This document shows, piece by piece, positions 26,414 to 34,226 of a DNA stretch of 59,661 nt (its first letter is position 1; each line of letters starts with the position of its first letter). The stretch is from positions 1 to 59,661 of the forward strand of contig CAIJKV010000267.1 in the NCBI GenBank assembly GCA_903821335.1, in the 5' to 3' direction. The stretch comes from an uncultured beta proteobacterium (GTDB taxonomy: Bacteria; Pseudomonadota; Gammaproteobacteria; Burkholderiales; Burkholderiaceae_B). The notes under the pieces are model-generated. The model worked only from the letters and a program-made list of their open reading frames with translations, was not told where the DNA came from and searched no databases. Position numbers and translations under genes: made by a program.

Positions 26414-29400
26414 TCATGGTGTGTACCGGAGATCGAGTGTAAAGGGAAATTCCAAACCTGGGGCGCGCGGCTCTAACTGGATCCTGCCCGGCGTGTGCTC
26501 AAGCTGGAAATATCTCGCCAGACGGCGGCTTTCAGCCTCGAACCCGTTGACAGGCAAGGTATCGTAATTGCGCCCCCCGGGATGCACGACGTGGTAGCGG
26601 CAGCCCCCAAGTGACCGGGACATCCAGTTATCGACCACATCAAACGTAAGCGGCGCATGAACCGGGATCGTCGGATGGAGCGCCGAAGGCGGATTCCAGG
26701 CGCGATAACGCACCCCGATGATGTACTCACCCTCAACGCCGGTCGGCTGCATGGTGGGCACCACACCGTTGACCGCAATCGCATAGCGATTGTCGTTATA
26801 GCCCGACACCTTGAGTTCCAGCCGCTCAACGGACGAGTCAACATAGCGCACGGTGCCGCCCCCGCCACCCTCTTCACCCATGACGTGCCAGGGCTCGAGC
26901 GCGGATCGCAGTGAAAGCTTCATGCCGCGCACGTCGGTCTCACCGATGAACGGGAACCGGAACTCGGCATGCGGCGCGAACCAGTCCGAATCAAACGCGT
27001 ACCCGGCATGATTTAGCTCGGCGATGACGTCTTCAAAATCCATCAGCACAAACGTCGGTAGCATGAAGCGGTCATGCAACTGCGTGCCCCACCGTGTCAG
27101 ACGGGTCTTGCTGCGCGGCGCATAGGGTGTTTTCCAGAACCAGGCCACCAGCGCCCGAATCAGCAACTGCTGGGCAAGGCTCATGTGCGCATGGGGCGGC
27201 ATTTCAAAGCCGCGTAATTCAAGCAGCCCAAGGCGTCCTGTCGGGCCATCCGGCGAGTACAGCTTGTCGATACTGAACTCGGAACGGTGCGTATTGCCGG
27301 TGACGTCGATCAGGATGTTACGCAACGCGCGGTCAACCATCCAGGGCGGGCAGCCCTTGGGGCTCCGCATCTGCAGTTCAATTTCCCGAAGCGCGATTTC
27401 CAGCTCATAGGTCTGGTCATTGCGCGCCTCGTCAACCCGTGGCGCCTGGCTGGTCGGGCCAATAAACAGACCCGAAAACAGGTAGGACATCGACGGGTGG
27501 TTATGCCAGAACGTCAGCAGGCTGGCCAGCACATCCGGGCGCCGCAGGAACGGGCTGTCGGCCGGCGTGGCGGCCCCCATCACAAAGTGATTGCCACCAC
27601 CCGTGCCGGTGTGGCGACCATCCATCATGAATTTTTCAGTGCTCAGGCGTGTCTGGTGTGCCGCCTCGTACAGGAACTCAGTATGGTCAACCAGTTGTGA
27701 CCAGTTGCGCGCGGGGTGAATATTGACCTCGATGACGCCAGGATCCGGGGTCACTTGCAGCACGGTCAGGCGCGGATCACGTGGAGGCGGATAGCCCTCG
27801 ATCACAAGACTGAAGTCCAGCGCGGCAGCGGTGTCCTCGACAGCCGTCAGGAGGATGAGGTAATCGTCCAGGTGCGTCACGGGCGGCATGAACACATACA
27901 ACACGGAGCTCTCAGGGGCCGCAAACTCGACCTTGGGCCCGTTGCTGCGGTTGGGATTGCGCACCTCCACGCAAAGCGCGGTGCGCGCGACACCCGCGGC
28001 CGACTCAAATTTGACGGGTGGCTGCTCGTCCGGATCAACAGAATCGAGCTTGCGGGCTTCACCCTCTGCTGCGCCGCGCGCCAACTGCTGGCGCGTTTCG
28101 GCCACCGAGGCAAGCGGCGCGCGCGGCGCAAAGGGATCGGCTTCGATCAGGAATGGATAGTCAGCAGGAGCCACCCAGGGCAAGGAGTCCAGCGGCAGGC
28201 GGTAGCCCATCGCCGAATCGCCAGGGATGAGGGACATGCGGTCATCGCGCAGGAACCATGGACCCGAACGCCAGCGTGGCGCGGCCACGGCAGACGAGTC
28301 TTCACGCTGGATCGGCAGGGCATAACCCACGGGGGTGCCAAGCTTATGGTCGAACACCCGGCGCAGACGCGCGCGCTCGAGCTCGTCATCCAGCCGTGAA
28401 TCAGACGGGTCGACGTTAATCGGCAGGCTGCGCTCGCGCCACATGTAATACAAGGCATCTTCGAAACCGGGCTGGATGTTGCTGCGCCCAAGGCCCAGTT
28501 TGTCTGCCAGGACATGGATGAACATATGGGCGTCGTCGGGGGTGTACTGGTGCACCTCACGTTCGTCGGCAAAGAGGTCCGGATTATTCCAGCACGGCTT
28601 GCCGTCGGTCCGCCAGTAGGCCGACAGCGACCAGCGGGGCAACTGCTCACCCGGGTACCATTTGCCCTGGCCAAAGTGCAGGAACCCGCCCTGTGCGTAT
28701 TGCGCCTGCAATTTCTGCATCAGCTCGGCGGCCAGCCCGCGCTTGGTGGGGCCCAGCGCGTCGGTGTTCCACTCCGCGCCATCGCGGTCCAGCGCCGACA
28801 CAAAGGTCGGCTCGCCACCCATCGTCAGACGCACGTCCAGGTCATTGAGCCGGTCATCGACCTCGTGGCCAAGCTGTTCAATCGCTTTCCACTGGCTTTC
28901 GTCATAAGGCTTGGTCACTCGCGGCGACTCGTACACCCGCTGTGCTGACATTTGGTGCATAAACTCGACTTCGCACGGATCTAACGCACCAGAAATGGGC
29001 GCAGCCGACGAAGGCTCAGGCGTGCAGGCGATCGGAATATGTCCTTCACCAGCCAACAAACCCGACGTTGGATCAAGACCCACCCAACCTGCGCCGGGCA
29101 GGTAAACCTCGCACCAGGCATGCAAATCGGTAAAGTCAGTCTCGGCGCCGGTCGGGCCATCCACCGCCTCGACATCAGGCTTGAGCTGGATCAGGTAGCC
29201 AGAAACAAAACGCGCCGCCAGGCCAAGCTGTCGGAACAACTGCACCAGCAGCCAGCCAGAATCGCGGCATGAGCCTGACCCGAGTTCCAGCGTCTGTTCA
29301 GGCGTCTGGACGCCCGGCTCCATCCGGATCGTATAGGCAACCCGCTTATGCACGCTGCTATTGAGGGCAACCAGGAAGTCTATCGTCCGCATCTTTTCGC

Positions 29401-29806
29401 GCGGGGCCGACTTGAGGAAGGCCTCAAACTCGCTACCGACTTCGGCGAGCCGCAAGTACGGAGCCAGGTCGGCCTGCAGGCCGGCGTCATACTCGAAGGG
29501 GTACGTCTCTGCCTCAGGAGACAGGAAAAAATCAAAGGGGTTGTAGACGGACATCTCGGCGACAAGATCGACCGTAATCTCGAATTTACGCGTCTTGTCC
29601 GGGAACACCAGCCGCGCCTCGTAATTGGAGAACGGGTCCTGCTGCCAGTTGATGAAATGGTTCTCTGGCGTGACGCGCATCGAGTACGACAGAATGCGCG
29701 TGCGGCAATGCGGCGCCGGCCGCAAGCGAACCACCTGGGGACCCAGGTTGATCAATTTGTCGTAACTGTAAGAAGTTACGTGATGGAGTGCGACATGGAT
29801 AGACAT
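26414..29806 (-). CDS. Transglutaminase–DUF2126 (putative amidoligase) protein
   Basis: 1130 residues from ATG 29806. The N-terminal ~300 residues hold a transglutaminase fold: VALHHVTSYSYDK, catalytic Cys in GSGSCRDSGWLL, His in DLHAWCEVYLPG, Asp in LDPTSGLL. The rest is DUF2126, a glutamine-synthetase-like putative amidoligase domain (VRLTMGGEPTFV, FGQGKWYPGEQLPRW, GGGNHFVMGAA, LLELRGFEMPPHAHM). It is the first gene of the leftward operon and starts about 13 bases from one arm of a sigma-54 promoter pair. The combination suggests one protein that can both make and break amide links; substrate unknown. Confidence 0.93.
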   Translation of the reverse strand: MSIHVALHHVTSYSYDKLINLGPQVVRLRPAPHCRTRILSYSMRVTPENHFINWQQDPFSNYEARLVFPDKTRKFEITVDLVAEMSVYNPFDFFLSPEAETYPFEYDAGLQADLAPYLRLAEVGSEFEAFLKSAPREKMRTIDFLVALNSSVHKRVAYTIRMEPGVQTPEQTLELGSGSCRDSGWLLVQLFRQLGLAARFVSGYLIQLKPDVEAVDGPTGAETDFTDLHAWCEVYLPGAGWVGLDPTSGLLAGEGHIPIACTPEPSSAAPISGALDPCEVEFMHQMSAQRVYESPRVTKPYDESQWKAIEQLGHEVDDRLNDLDVRLTMGGEPTFVSALDRDGAEWNTDALGPTKRGLAAELMQKLQAQYAQGGFLHFGQGKWYPGEQLPRWSLSAYWRTDGKPCWNNPDLFADEREVHQYTPDDAHMFIHVLADKLGLGRSNIQPGFEDALYYMWRERSLPINVDPSDSRLDDELERARLRRVFDHKLGTPVGYALPIQREDSSAVAAPRWRSGPWFLRDDRMSLIPGDSAMGYRLPLDSLPWVAPADYPFLIEADPFAPRAPLASVAETRQQLARGAAEGEARKLDSVDPDEQPPVKFESAAGVARTALCVEVRNPNRSNGPKVEFAAPESSVLYVFMPPVTHLDDYLILLTAVEDTAAALDFSLVIEGYPPPRDPRLTVLQVTPDPGVIEVNIHPARNWSQLVDHTEFLYEAAHQTRLSTEKFMMDGRHTGTGGGNHFVMGAATPADSPFLRRPDVLASLLTFWHNHPSMSYLFSGLFIGPTSQAPRVDEARNDQTYELEIALREIELQMRSPKGCPPWMVDRALRNILIDVTGNTHRSEFSIDKLYSPDGPTGRLGLLELRGFEMPPHAHMSLAQQLLIRALVAWFWKTPYAPRSKTRLTRWGTQLHDRFMLPTFVLMDFEDVIAELNHAGYAFDSDWFAPHAEFRFPFIGETDVRGMKLSLRSALEPWHVMGEEGGGGGTVRYVDSSVERLELKVSGYNDNRYAIAVNGVVPTMQPTGVEGEYIIGVRYRAWNPPSALHPTIPVHAPLTFDVVDNWMSRSLGGCRYHVVHPGGRNYDTLPVNGFEAESRRLARYFQLEHTPGRIQLEPRAPGLEFPFTLDLRYTP

Positions 29807-29818
29807 ATGATTCTCATC

Positions 29819-29835
29819 AAGCAATATCTGTGCCA
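29819..29835 (-). promoter_or_regulatory. Predicted sigma-54 (-24/-12) promoter of the transglutaminase–DUF2126 operon
   Basis: On the reverse strand CTGGCACAGATATTGCT fits the sigma-54 consensus YTGGCACGN4TTGCW with one mismatch, and GG and GC are exactly 10 bases apart. With C of the GC at -12, transcription would begin near 29809, only about three bases before the ATG at 29806, so the message would be nearly leaderless. Confidence 0.75.
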
Positions 29836-29857
29836 GAGTAAGCTAAATCTAACCATT

Positions 29858-29874
29858 TGGCACAGATATTGCTT
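29858..29874 (+). promoter_or_regulatory. Predicted sigma-54 (-24/-12) promoter of the ATP-grasp/alpha-E operon
   Basis: TTGGCACAGATATTGCT fits the sigma-54 consensus with one mismatch and correct GG-N10-GC spacing. The start of transcription would be near 29884, leaving about 75 bases of leader before ATG 29959. An enhancer-binding activator would be required; its site is not certain. Confidence 0.75.
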
Positions 29875-29958
29875 AAACTGAACAAACTCAAAATCCTTTT
29901 GTGCAACATGGCACGTAAGGGATGTTACTTTCTTTATAAACGCGTGACAGGTGCCCTG

Positions 29959-31434
29959 ATGCAGCAACAAGCGCAAGCAACCGCTTTTGACGAAATGGTG
30001 GATGGAAGCGGATATCGCACCGTTCAGGCCATTGGCGCCGCCGACAAGATCCGACCGCACTACGAGGATTTTGCAAACTGGCTCGCGCACCAACCTGAAC
30101 AAGCTTTGCGCGCGCGACGCGACGAGGCCGAGCTCATCTTTCGGCGTGTGGGCATTACGTTTGCGGTCTACGGCGACAACGACGGCACCGAGCGCACGAT
30201 CCCGTTTGACATCGTGCCCCGGATTTTTCCGACGCATGAATGGGCGCGCCTGGAGCAAGGTCTCAAGCAGCGTGTCCAGGCGCTCAACATGTTCTTGCAC
30301 GACGTCTATCACGATCAACATATCCTGAAAGCAGGCGTGGTTCCGCGCGAGCAGGTGCTGAATAATTCCCAGTATCGGCCCGAGATGCAGGGCATCGACG
30401 TGCCGCTGGGCATTTACGCGCACATCGCCGGAATCGATATCGTACGCGCCAATCACGGCGCGAACACAGGCGAATTCTTCGTACTCGAGGATAACCTACG
30501 CGTACCCTCGGGCGTGTCATACATGCTTGAAAATCGCAAAATGATGATGCGATTGTTCCCGGAGTTATTCGCCAGCCATCGGGTCGCGCCGGTCGCGCAC
30601 TACCCGGACCTGCTGCTCGACGCGCTGCGCAACGCCGCACCCGCCCCCGCGGATGTGCGTCAGCCCAATGTCGTTGTGCTCACACCCGGCATGTACAACT
30701 CGGCCTACTTCGAGCATGCCTTTCTCGCCCAACAAATGGGTGTCGAACTCGTCGAAGGCATGGACCTGTTTGTAAAAGACGACGTCGTGTTCATGCGCAC
30801 GACACAGGGCCCGCGACGCGTCGATGTCATATACCGCCGTGTGGATGACGACTTCCTTGATCCCGAGGCTTTCCGCGAGGACTCCACGCTTGGTCCGAAA
30901 GGCCTGCTTCGCGCCTATCGCGCGGGTAACGTGGCGATCTGCAACGCAATCGGCACCGGCGTCGCGGACGACAAGTCCATCTACCCGTACGTGCCGGACA
31001 TGATCCGCTTTTATCTCAGCGAAGAGCCCCTGATCGCCAACGTCCCGACCTTCATGTGCCGCAAGCCAGACGAACTGGATTACGTCATCAGCAACATGGC
31101 GCAGTTGGTGGTCAAGGAAGTGCACGGCGCGGGCGGCTACGGCATGCTGGTGGGCCCCGCGTCGACTCAGGCGGAAATCGCGTCGTTCAAAGAACGCGTG
31201 CTCGCCAATCCGACGAACTACATCGCACAGCCGACACTGGCTTTGTCGACCTGCCCAACCTATGTCGAATCGGGCATCGCACCGCGCCATATTGACCTGA
31301 GGCCGTTCGTGCTGTCGGGCAAACAAGTCAGGCTTGTGCCCGGCGGGCTGACGCGCGTCGCGCTCAAGGAAGGGTCCTTGGTCGTGAACTCGTCGCAAGG
31401 CGGTGGCACCAAAGACACCTGGATTCTCGAATAA
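29959..31434 (+). CDS. Circularly permuted type 2 ATP-grasp protein
   Basis: 491 residues from ATG 29959, where similarity to the family begins (AFDEM); in-frame sequence upstream overlaps the promoter. ATP-grasp features: RRVGITFAVYGD, FVLEDNLRVPSGVSYMLENR with the acidic Glu-Asp-Asn metal set intact, TPGMYNSAYFEHAFLA, YRRVDDDFLDP and GAGGYGMLVGP. Predicted ATP-dependent carboxylate–amine ligase. It is followed 17 bases later by the alpha-E gene, the normal partner, and is divergent from the transglutaminase operon. Confidence 0.93.
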   Translation: MQQQAQATAFDEMVDGSGYRTVQAIGAADKIRPHYEDFANWLAHQPEQALRARRDEAELIFRRVGITFAVYGDNDGTERTIPFDIVPRIFPTHEWARLEQGLKQRVQALNMFLHDVYHDQHILKAGVVPREQVLNNSQYRPEMQGIDVPLGIYAHIAGIDIVRANHGANTGEFFVLEDNLRVPSGVSYMLENRKMMMRLFPELFASHRVAPVAHYPDLLLDALRNAAPAPADVRQPNVVVLTPGMYNSAYFEHAFLAQQMGVELVEGMDLFVKDDVVFMRTTQGPRRVDVIYRRVDDDFLDPEAFREDSTLGPKGLLRAYRAGNVAICNAIGTGVADDKSIYPYVPDMIRFYLSEEPLIANVPTFMCRKPDELDYVISNMAQLVVKEVHGAGGYGMLVGPASTQAEIASFKERVLANPTNYIAQPTLALSTCPTYVESGIAPRHIDLRPFVLSGKQVRLVPGGLTRVALKEGSLVVNSSQGGGTKDTWILE

Positions 31435-31451
31435 ACAAGGCAGACCTCACC

Positions 31452-32408
31452 ATGCTCTCCAGAACCGCAGATCACCTCTACTGGATGTCGCGCTACACCG
31501 AGCGTGCCGAAAACACCGCGCGCATGCTCGACGTCAATTACCAAATGTCGCTGCTGCCACAATCCGAGGCCGCCATCGAGGGTGCCTGGCGCGCCATGCT
31601 TGAAATTTCCGAACTCACTTACGCATACGCCGCCGAGCATCCGCGCGTCACGGCCGGAGACGTCATCCTGTTCATGGTCAGTGACATGGACAACCTGTCG
31701 TCCATCATGCGCTGCCTGCAGGGCGCACGCGAAAACGCGCGAGCGGTGCGCGGGTCTATCACCACGGAGTTGTGGGAAACCATCAACACGACCTGGCTTG
31801 AAGCGCAACGCATGATGCGCGAAGGCCTTCTGAGTACCGCGCCAGGCGAGTTTTTTGAGTGGGTCAAGTTCCGCTCACACCTGACGCGCGGCGTGCACGG
31901 CGGCACCATGATGCGCGGCGAGGTCTACGACTTCATCCAGTTGGGCACTTTTCTTGAGCGCGCGGACAATACTGCACGCCTGCTTGACGTCAAGTTTCTG
32001 GCGGCAGAGGCGCTGCAGCAAGAACAGGCCAAACCGGTGGCCGAATTCTATTACTGGACGGCCATCCTGCGTTCCGTATCGGCATTTGAAAATTATCGAA
32101 AGGTTTACCGGGACGTCATCACGCCCGAGCGTATCGCCGAGTTGCTGATCCTCAACCGCAACATGCCACGCTCGCTCGCGGCCTGCCTGCAGGAAGTCGT
32201 CGACACGCTGTCGCGGGTGCGCAACACTCAGTCAGCCGGCACGCAAATTGCCGCGCTCACCTTGCTGTCTGAGCTGCACGACATGCGTATCGACGAGATC
32301 CTGACCAAGGGGTTGCATGTCTACCTGACCGAGTTTCTCGATCGCGTCAACCAGGTGGGTGGCGGGATCAGCAAAGACTTCCTGGTGCCGCTCGAGATCG
32401 CCGCCTGA
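31452..32408 (+). CDS. Alpha-E domain protein (DUF403)
   Basis: 318 residues, all-helical alpha-E fold. It opens with the family signature MLSRTADHLYWMSRYTERAE and includes FIQLGTFLERADNTARLLD and LNRNMPRSLAACL. These proteins always accompany circularly permuted ATP-grasp ligases and are thought to act with them, perhaps as a peptide or carrier-binding partner; the activity is unproven. In many genomes a transglutaminase and a proteasome-like Anbu peptidase follow, but here the next gene is an RNA helicase. Confidence 0.92.
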   Translation: MLSRTADHLYWMSRYTERAENTARMLDVNYQMSLLPQSEAAIEGAWRAMLEISELTYAYAAEHPRVTAGDVILFMVSDMDNLSSIMRCLQGARENARAVRGSITTELWETINTTWLEAQRMMREGLLSTAPGEFFEWVKFRSHLTRGVHGGTMMRGEVYDFIQLGTFLERADNTARLLDVKFLAAEALQQEQAKPVAEFYYWTAILRSVSAFENYRKVYRDVITPERIAELLILNRNMPRSLAACLQEVVDTLSRVRNTQSAGTQIAALTLLSELHDMRIDEILTKGLHVYLTEFLDRVNQVGGGISKDFLVPLEIAA

Positions 32409-32473
32409 GTGACAATTGTGACTGCAATTGAGCGGCTTCCCAGCCTGGGGCGGCAGCACCGAAGAACGGGCGC

Positions 32474-32491
32474 TGCCAGATAACGCTGGCA
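32474..32491. repeat. Small inverted repeat at the helicase promoter
   Basis: TGCCAG-ATAACG-CTGGCA is a perfect 6-bp dyad. Its right arm overlaps the likely -35 box of the rhlE promoter, so it may be an operator. Just upstream, CAATTG occurs twice (32413 and 32425). Confidence 0.4.
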
Positions 32492-32515
32492 AAAGGTGGT
32501 CCGTGCGGCTATAAT
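32486..32515 (+). promoter_or_regulatory. Predicted sigma-70 promoter of the RNA helicase gene
   Basis: TATAAT at 32510-32515 is a perfect -10 box; CTGGCA at 32486-32491 is an acceptable -35 at 18-base spacing. Transcription from about 32522 would give a leader of roughly 140 bases before the TTG start. Confidence 0.6.
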
Positions 32516-32664
32516 TGCTGCACGGCACAACGGTCCAATCCTCGTGTCGCGCTAAGCCCCGACTCTGTGGGCGCTCGCCTCTCTGGCGTTTTTACTCCCT
32601 GTTCGTCTGCCCCGATTGGAGCCCGCGTTTATCTGCGGGCCGGCACGACGATGGAGCACTTCTC

Positions 32665-34155
32665 TTGTCTTCTACGATTACCTTTGCTGACCTCGGGTTG
32701 GCTGATCCTCTTATGCGTGCGATCGCCGATGTCGGCTACACCACGCCCACCCCTATTCAGGCCCAGGCCATTCCGCGCGTTCTGGCGGGCGGCGACCTGC
32801 TTGCCGCTGCACAAACCGGTACCGGCAAAACGGCGGGCTTCACCCTGCCCATCCTGCACATGCTGCTGGCCAAACCGATTGAATTGCGCAAACCTGGCCG
32901 TCCACGCGTGCTGATCCTGACCCCGACGCGCGAACTGACCGCTCAGGTCGAAGAGTCCGTAAAAACCTACGGCAGCCACACCAAAATCTCTTCCATGGTG
33001 ATTTTCGGCGGCGTCAACATCAACCCCCAGATCTCCGCGCTGCGCAAGCCCATCGATATCCTGGTGGCCACGCCCGGCCGACTGCTTGATCATTGCGGCC
33101 AACGAACAGTCGACCTGTCAGGTGTTGAAATCCTGGTGCTCGACGAAGCCGACCGCATGCTCGACATGGGTTTCATTCGCGACATTCGCAAAATCCTGGC
33201 TCAATTGCCCCGTGAACGCCAGAACCTGTTGTTCTCGGCCACGTTCTCGGACGAAATCCGCGAACTGTCAAAAGGCGTACTGAAAAACGCGTCCGAAATC
33301 TCAGTCGCTGCCCGCAACACGACCGCAGAACGTGTCGACCAGACCGTGCATATCGTCGATCAGGCACACAAGCGCGACATCCTGAGCCACATCATTCGTG
33401 AAAGTGGCTGGCACCAGGTGTTGGTCTTCACGCGCACCAAGCACGGCGCGAACCGCCTCGCTGAAAAACTCGTCAAGGACGGCCTGTCTGCCTCCGCCAT
33501 CCACGGCAACAAGAGCCAGGCCGCACGCACGCGCGCGCTCGATGACTTCAAGAATGGCAAGGTCGCCGTGCTGGTCGCCACCGACATCGCCGCCCGGGGT
33601 CTGGATATTGACCAACTGCCCCAAGTCGTGAACTTTGAACTGCCCAACGTGCCCGAAGACTACGTGCACCGCATTGGTCGTACGGGCCGTGCCGGTGCTG
33701 CCGGTTCAGCCGTTTCGCTGGTTGATTCCAGCGAGATCAAGTACCTCAAGGCCATCGAACGCGTGATCAAAAAACAGATTCCGCAATTGCCTGCCCCAAC
33801 CGGCTGGACCGCATCCCCGGCTTCCACGCACGGCGCGGACGACGATGCACGCGCGGCAGGACGGCGCGATGGCCCACGTCGCCCGCAACAGCGCACCACC
33901 GCCCGCCCCGCCGGTCGTCCAGGCGCGGCGCCCTCCCGCTCGGCCCAGCATCCCGGTTCAGGCCCTGCGCGCGCAGGGCAGGGTGCCAATCCAGGTGCCC
34001 GTCGTGACGGCCAGAGCGAGGCGCACTCAGGTCAGCGTCGTGACGGCGGCCAGGGTAGCGGTCGCCCCCAGCACGCCGCTGCCGGCGCGCCGGTACGAAA
34101 TGGCAGCCCCGGCACGGCTAATCGTGCACGCCGTCCCTCGCTCCTGACCAAGTAA
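32665..34155 (+). CDS. rhlE: DEAD-box ATP-dependent RNA helicase (RhlE-like), TTG start
   Basis: 496 residues. Helicase motifs in order: F...[15 protein letters not shown] with Q-motif [19 protein letters not shown] (Walker A), [35 protein letters not shown] and HRIGRTGR. The last ~110 residues are a basic, Arg/Gly/Pro/Gln-rich disordered tail typical of RhlE. The start is TTG 32665 with GGAG 8 bases upstream; this gives the normal N-terminus ([11 protein letters not shown]). It remodels structured RNA, often ribosomal or at low temperature. The long leader may allow control at the RNA level. Confidence 0.93.
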   Translation: MSSTITFADLGLADPLMRAIADVGYTTPTPIQAQAIPRVLAGGDLLAAAQTGTGKTAGFTLPILHMLLAKPIELRKPGRPRVLILTPTRELTAQVEESVKTYGSHTKISSMVIFGGVNINPQISALRKPIDILVATPGRLLDHCGQRTVDLSGVEILVLDEADRMLDMGFIRDIRKILAQLPRERQNLLFSATFSDEIRELSKGVLKNASEISVAARNTTAERVDQTVHIVDQAHKRDILSHIIRESGWHQVLVFTRTKHGANRLAEKLVKDGLSASAIHGNKSQAARTRALDDFKNGKVAVLVATDIAARGLDIDQLPQVVNFELPNVPEDYVHRIGRTGRAGAAGSAVSLVDSSEIKYLKAIERVIKKQIPQLPAPTGWTASPASTHGADDDARAAGRRDGPRRPQQRTTARPAGRPGAAPSRSAQHPGSGPARAGQGANPGARRDGQSEAHSGQRRDGGQGSGRPQHAAAGAPVRNGSPGTANRARRPSLLTK

Positions 34156-34167
34156 TCCGGCCTTGAC

Positions 34168-34195
34168 ATTGCGGTTGCCTCATCGCAACCGCAGT
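34168..34195 (+). terminator. Hairpin between helicase gene and prfC
   Basis: GCGGTTGC (34171-34178) and GCAACCGC (34185-34192) form an 8-bp stem, extended by a T-A pair, with a 6-base loop. There is no T-run. It probably marks the 3' end of the helicase message. Confidence 0.45.
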
Positions 34196-34226
34196 CAATG
34201 CCCGTCTGCCTGTAAAATCCGCCCCC

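Larger units (their letters stand above)
29819..29874. repeat. Perfect 17-bp inverted repeat formed by two divergent promoters
   Basis: The 17 bases at 29819-29835 are the exact reverse complement of 29858-29874, with 22 bases between. Each arm, read outward, is TGGCACAGATATTGCTT. The symmetry therefore comes from two identical promoters placed back to back. It could also fold into a cruciform or RNA hairpin, but the outward promoter match is the simpler explanation. Confidence 0.95.
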
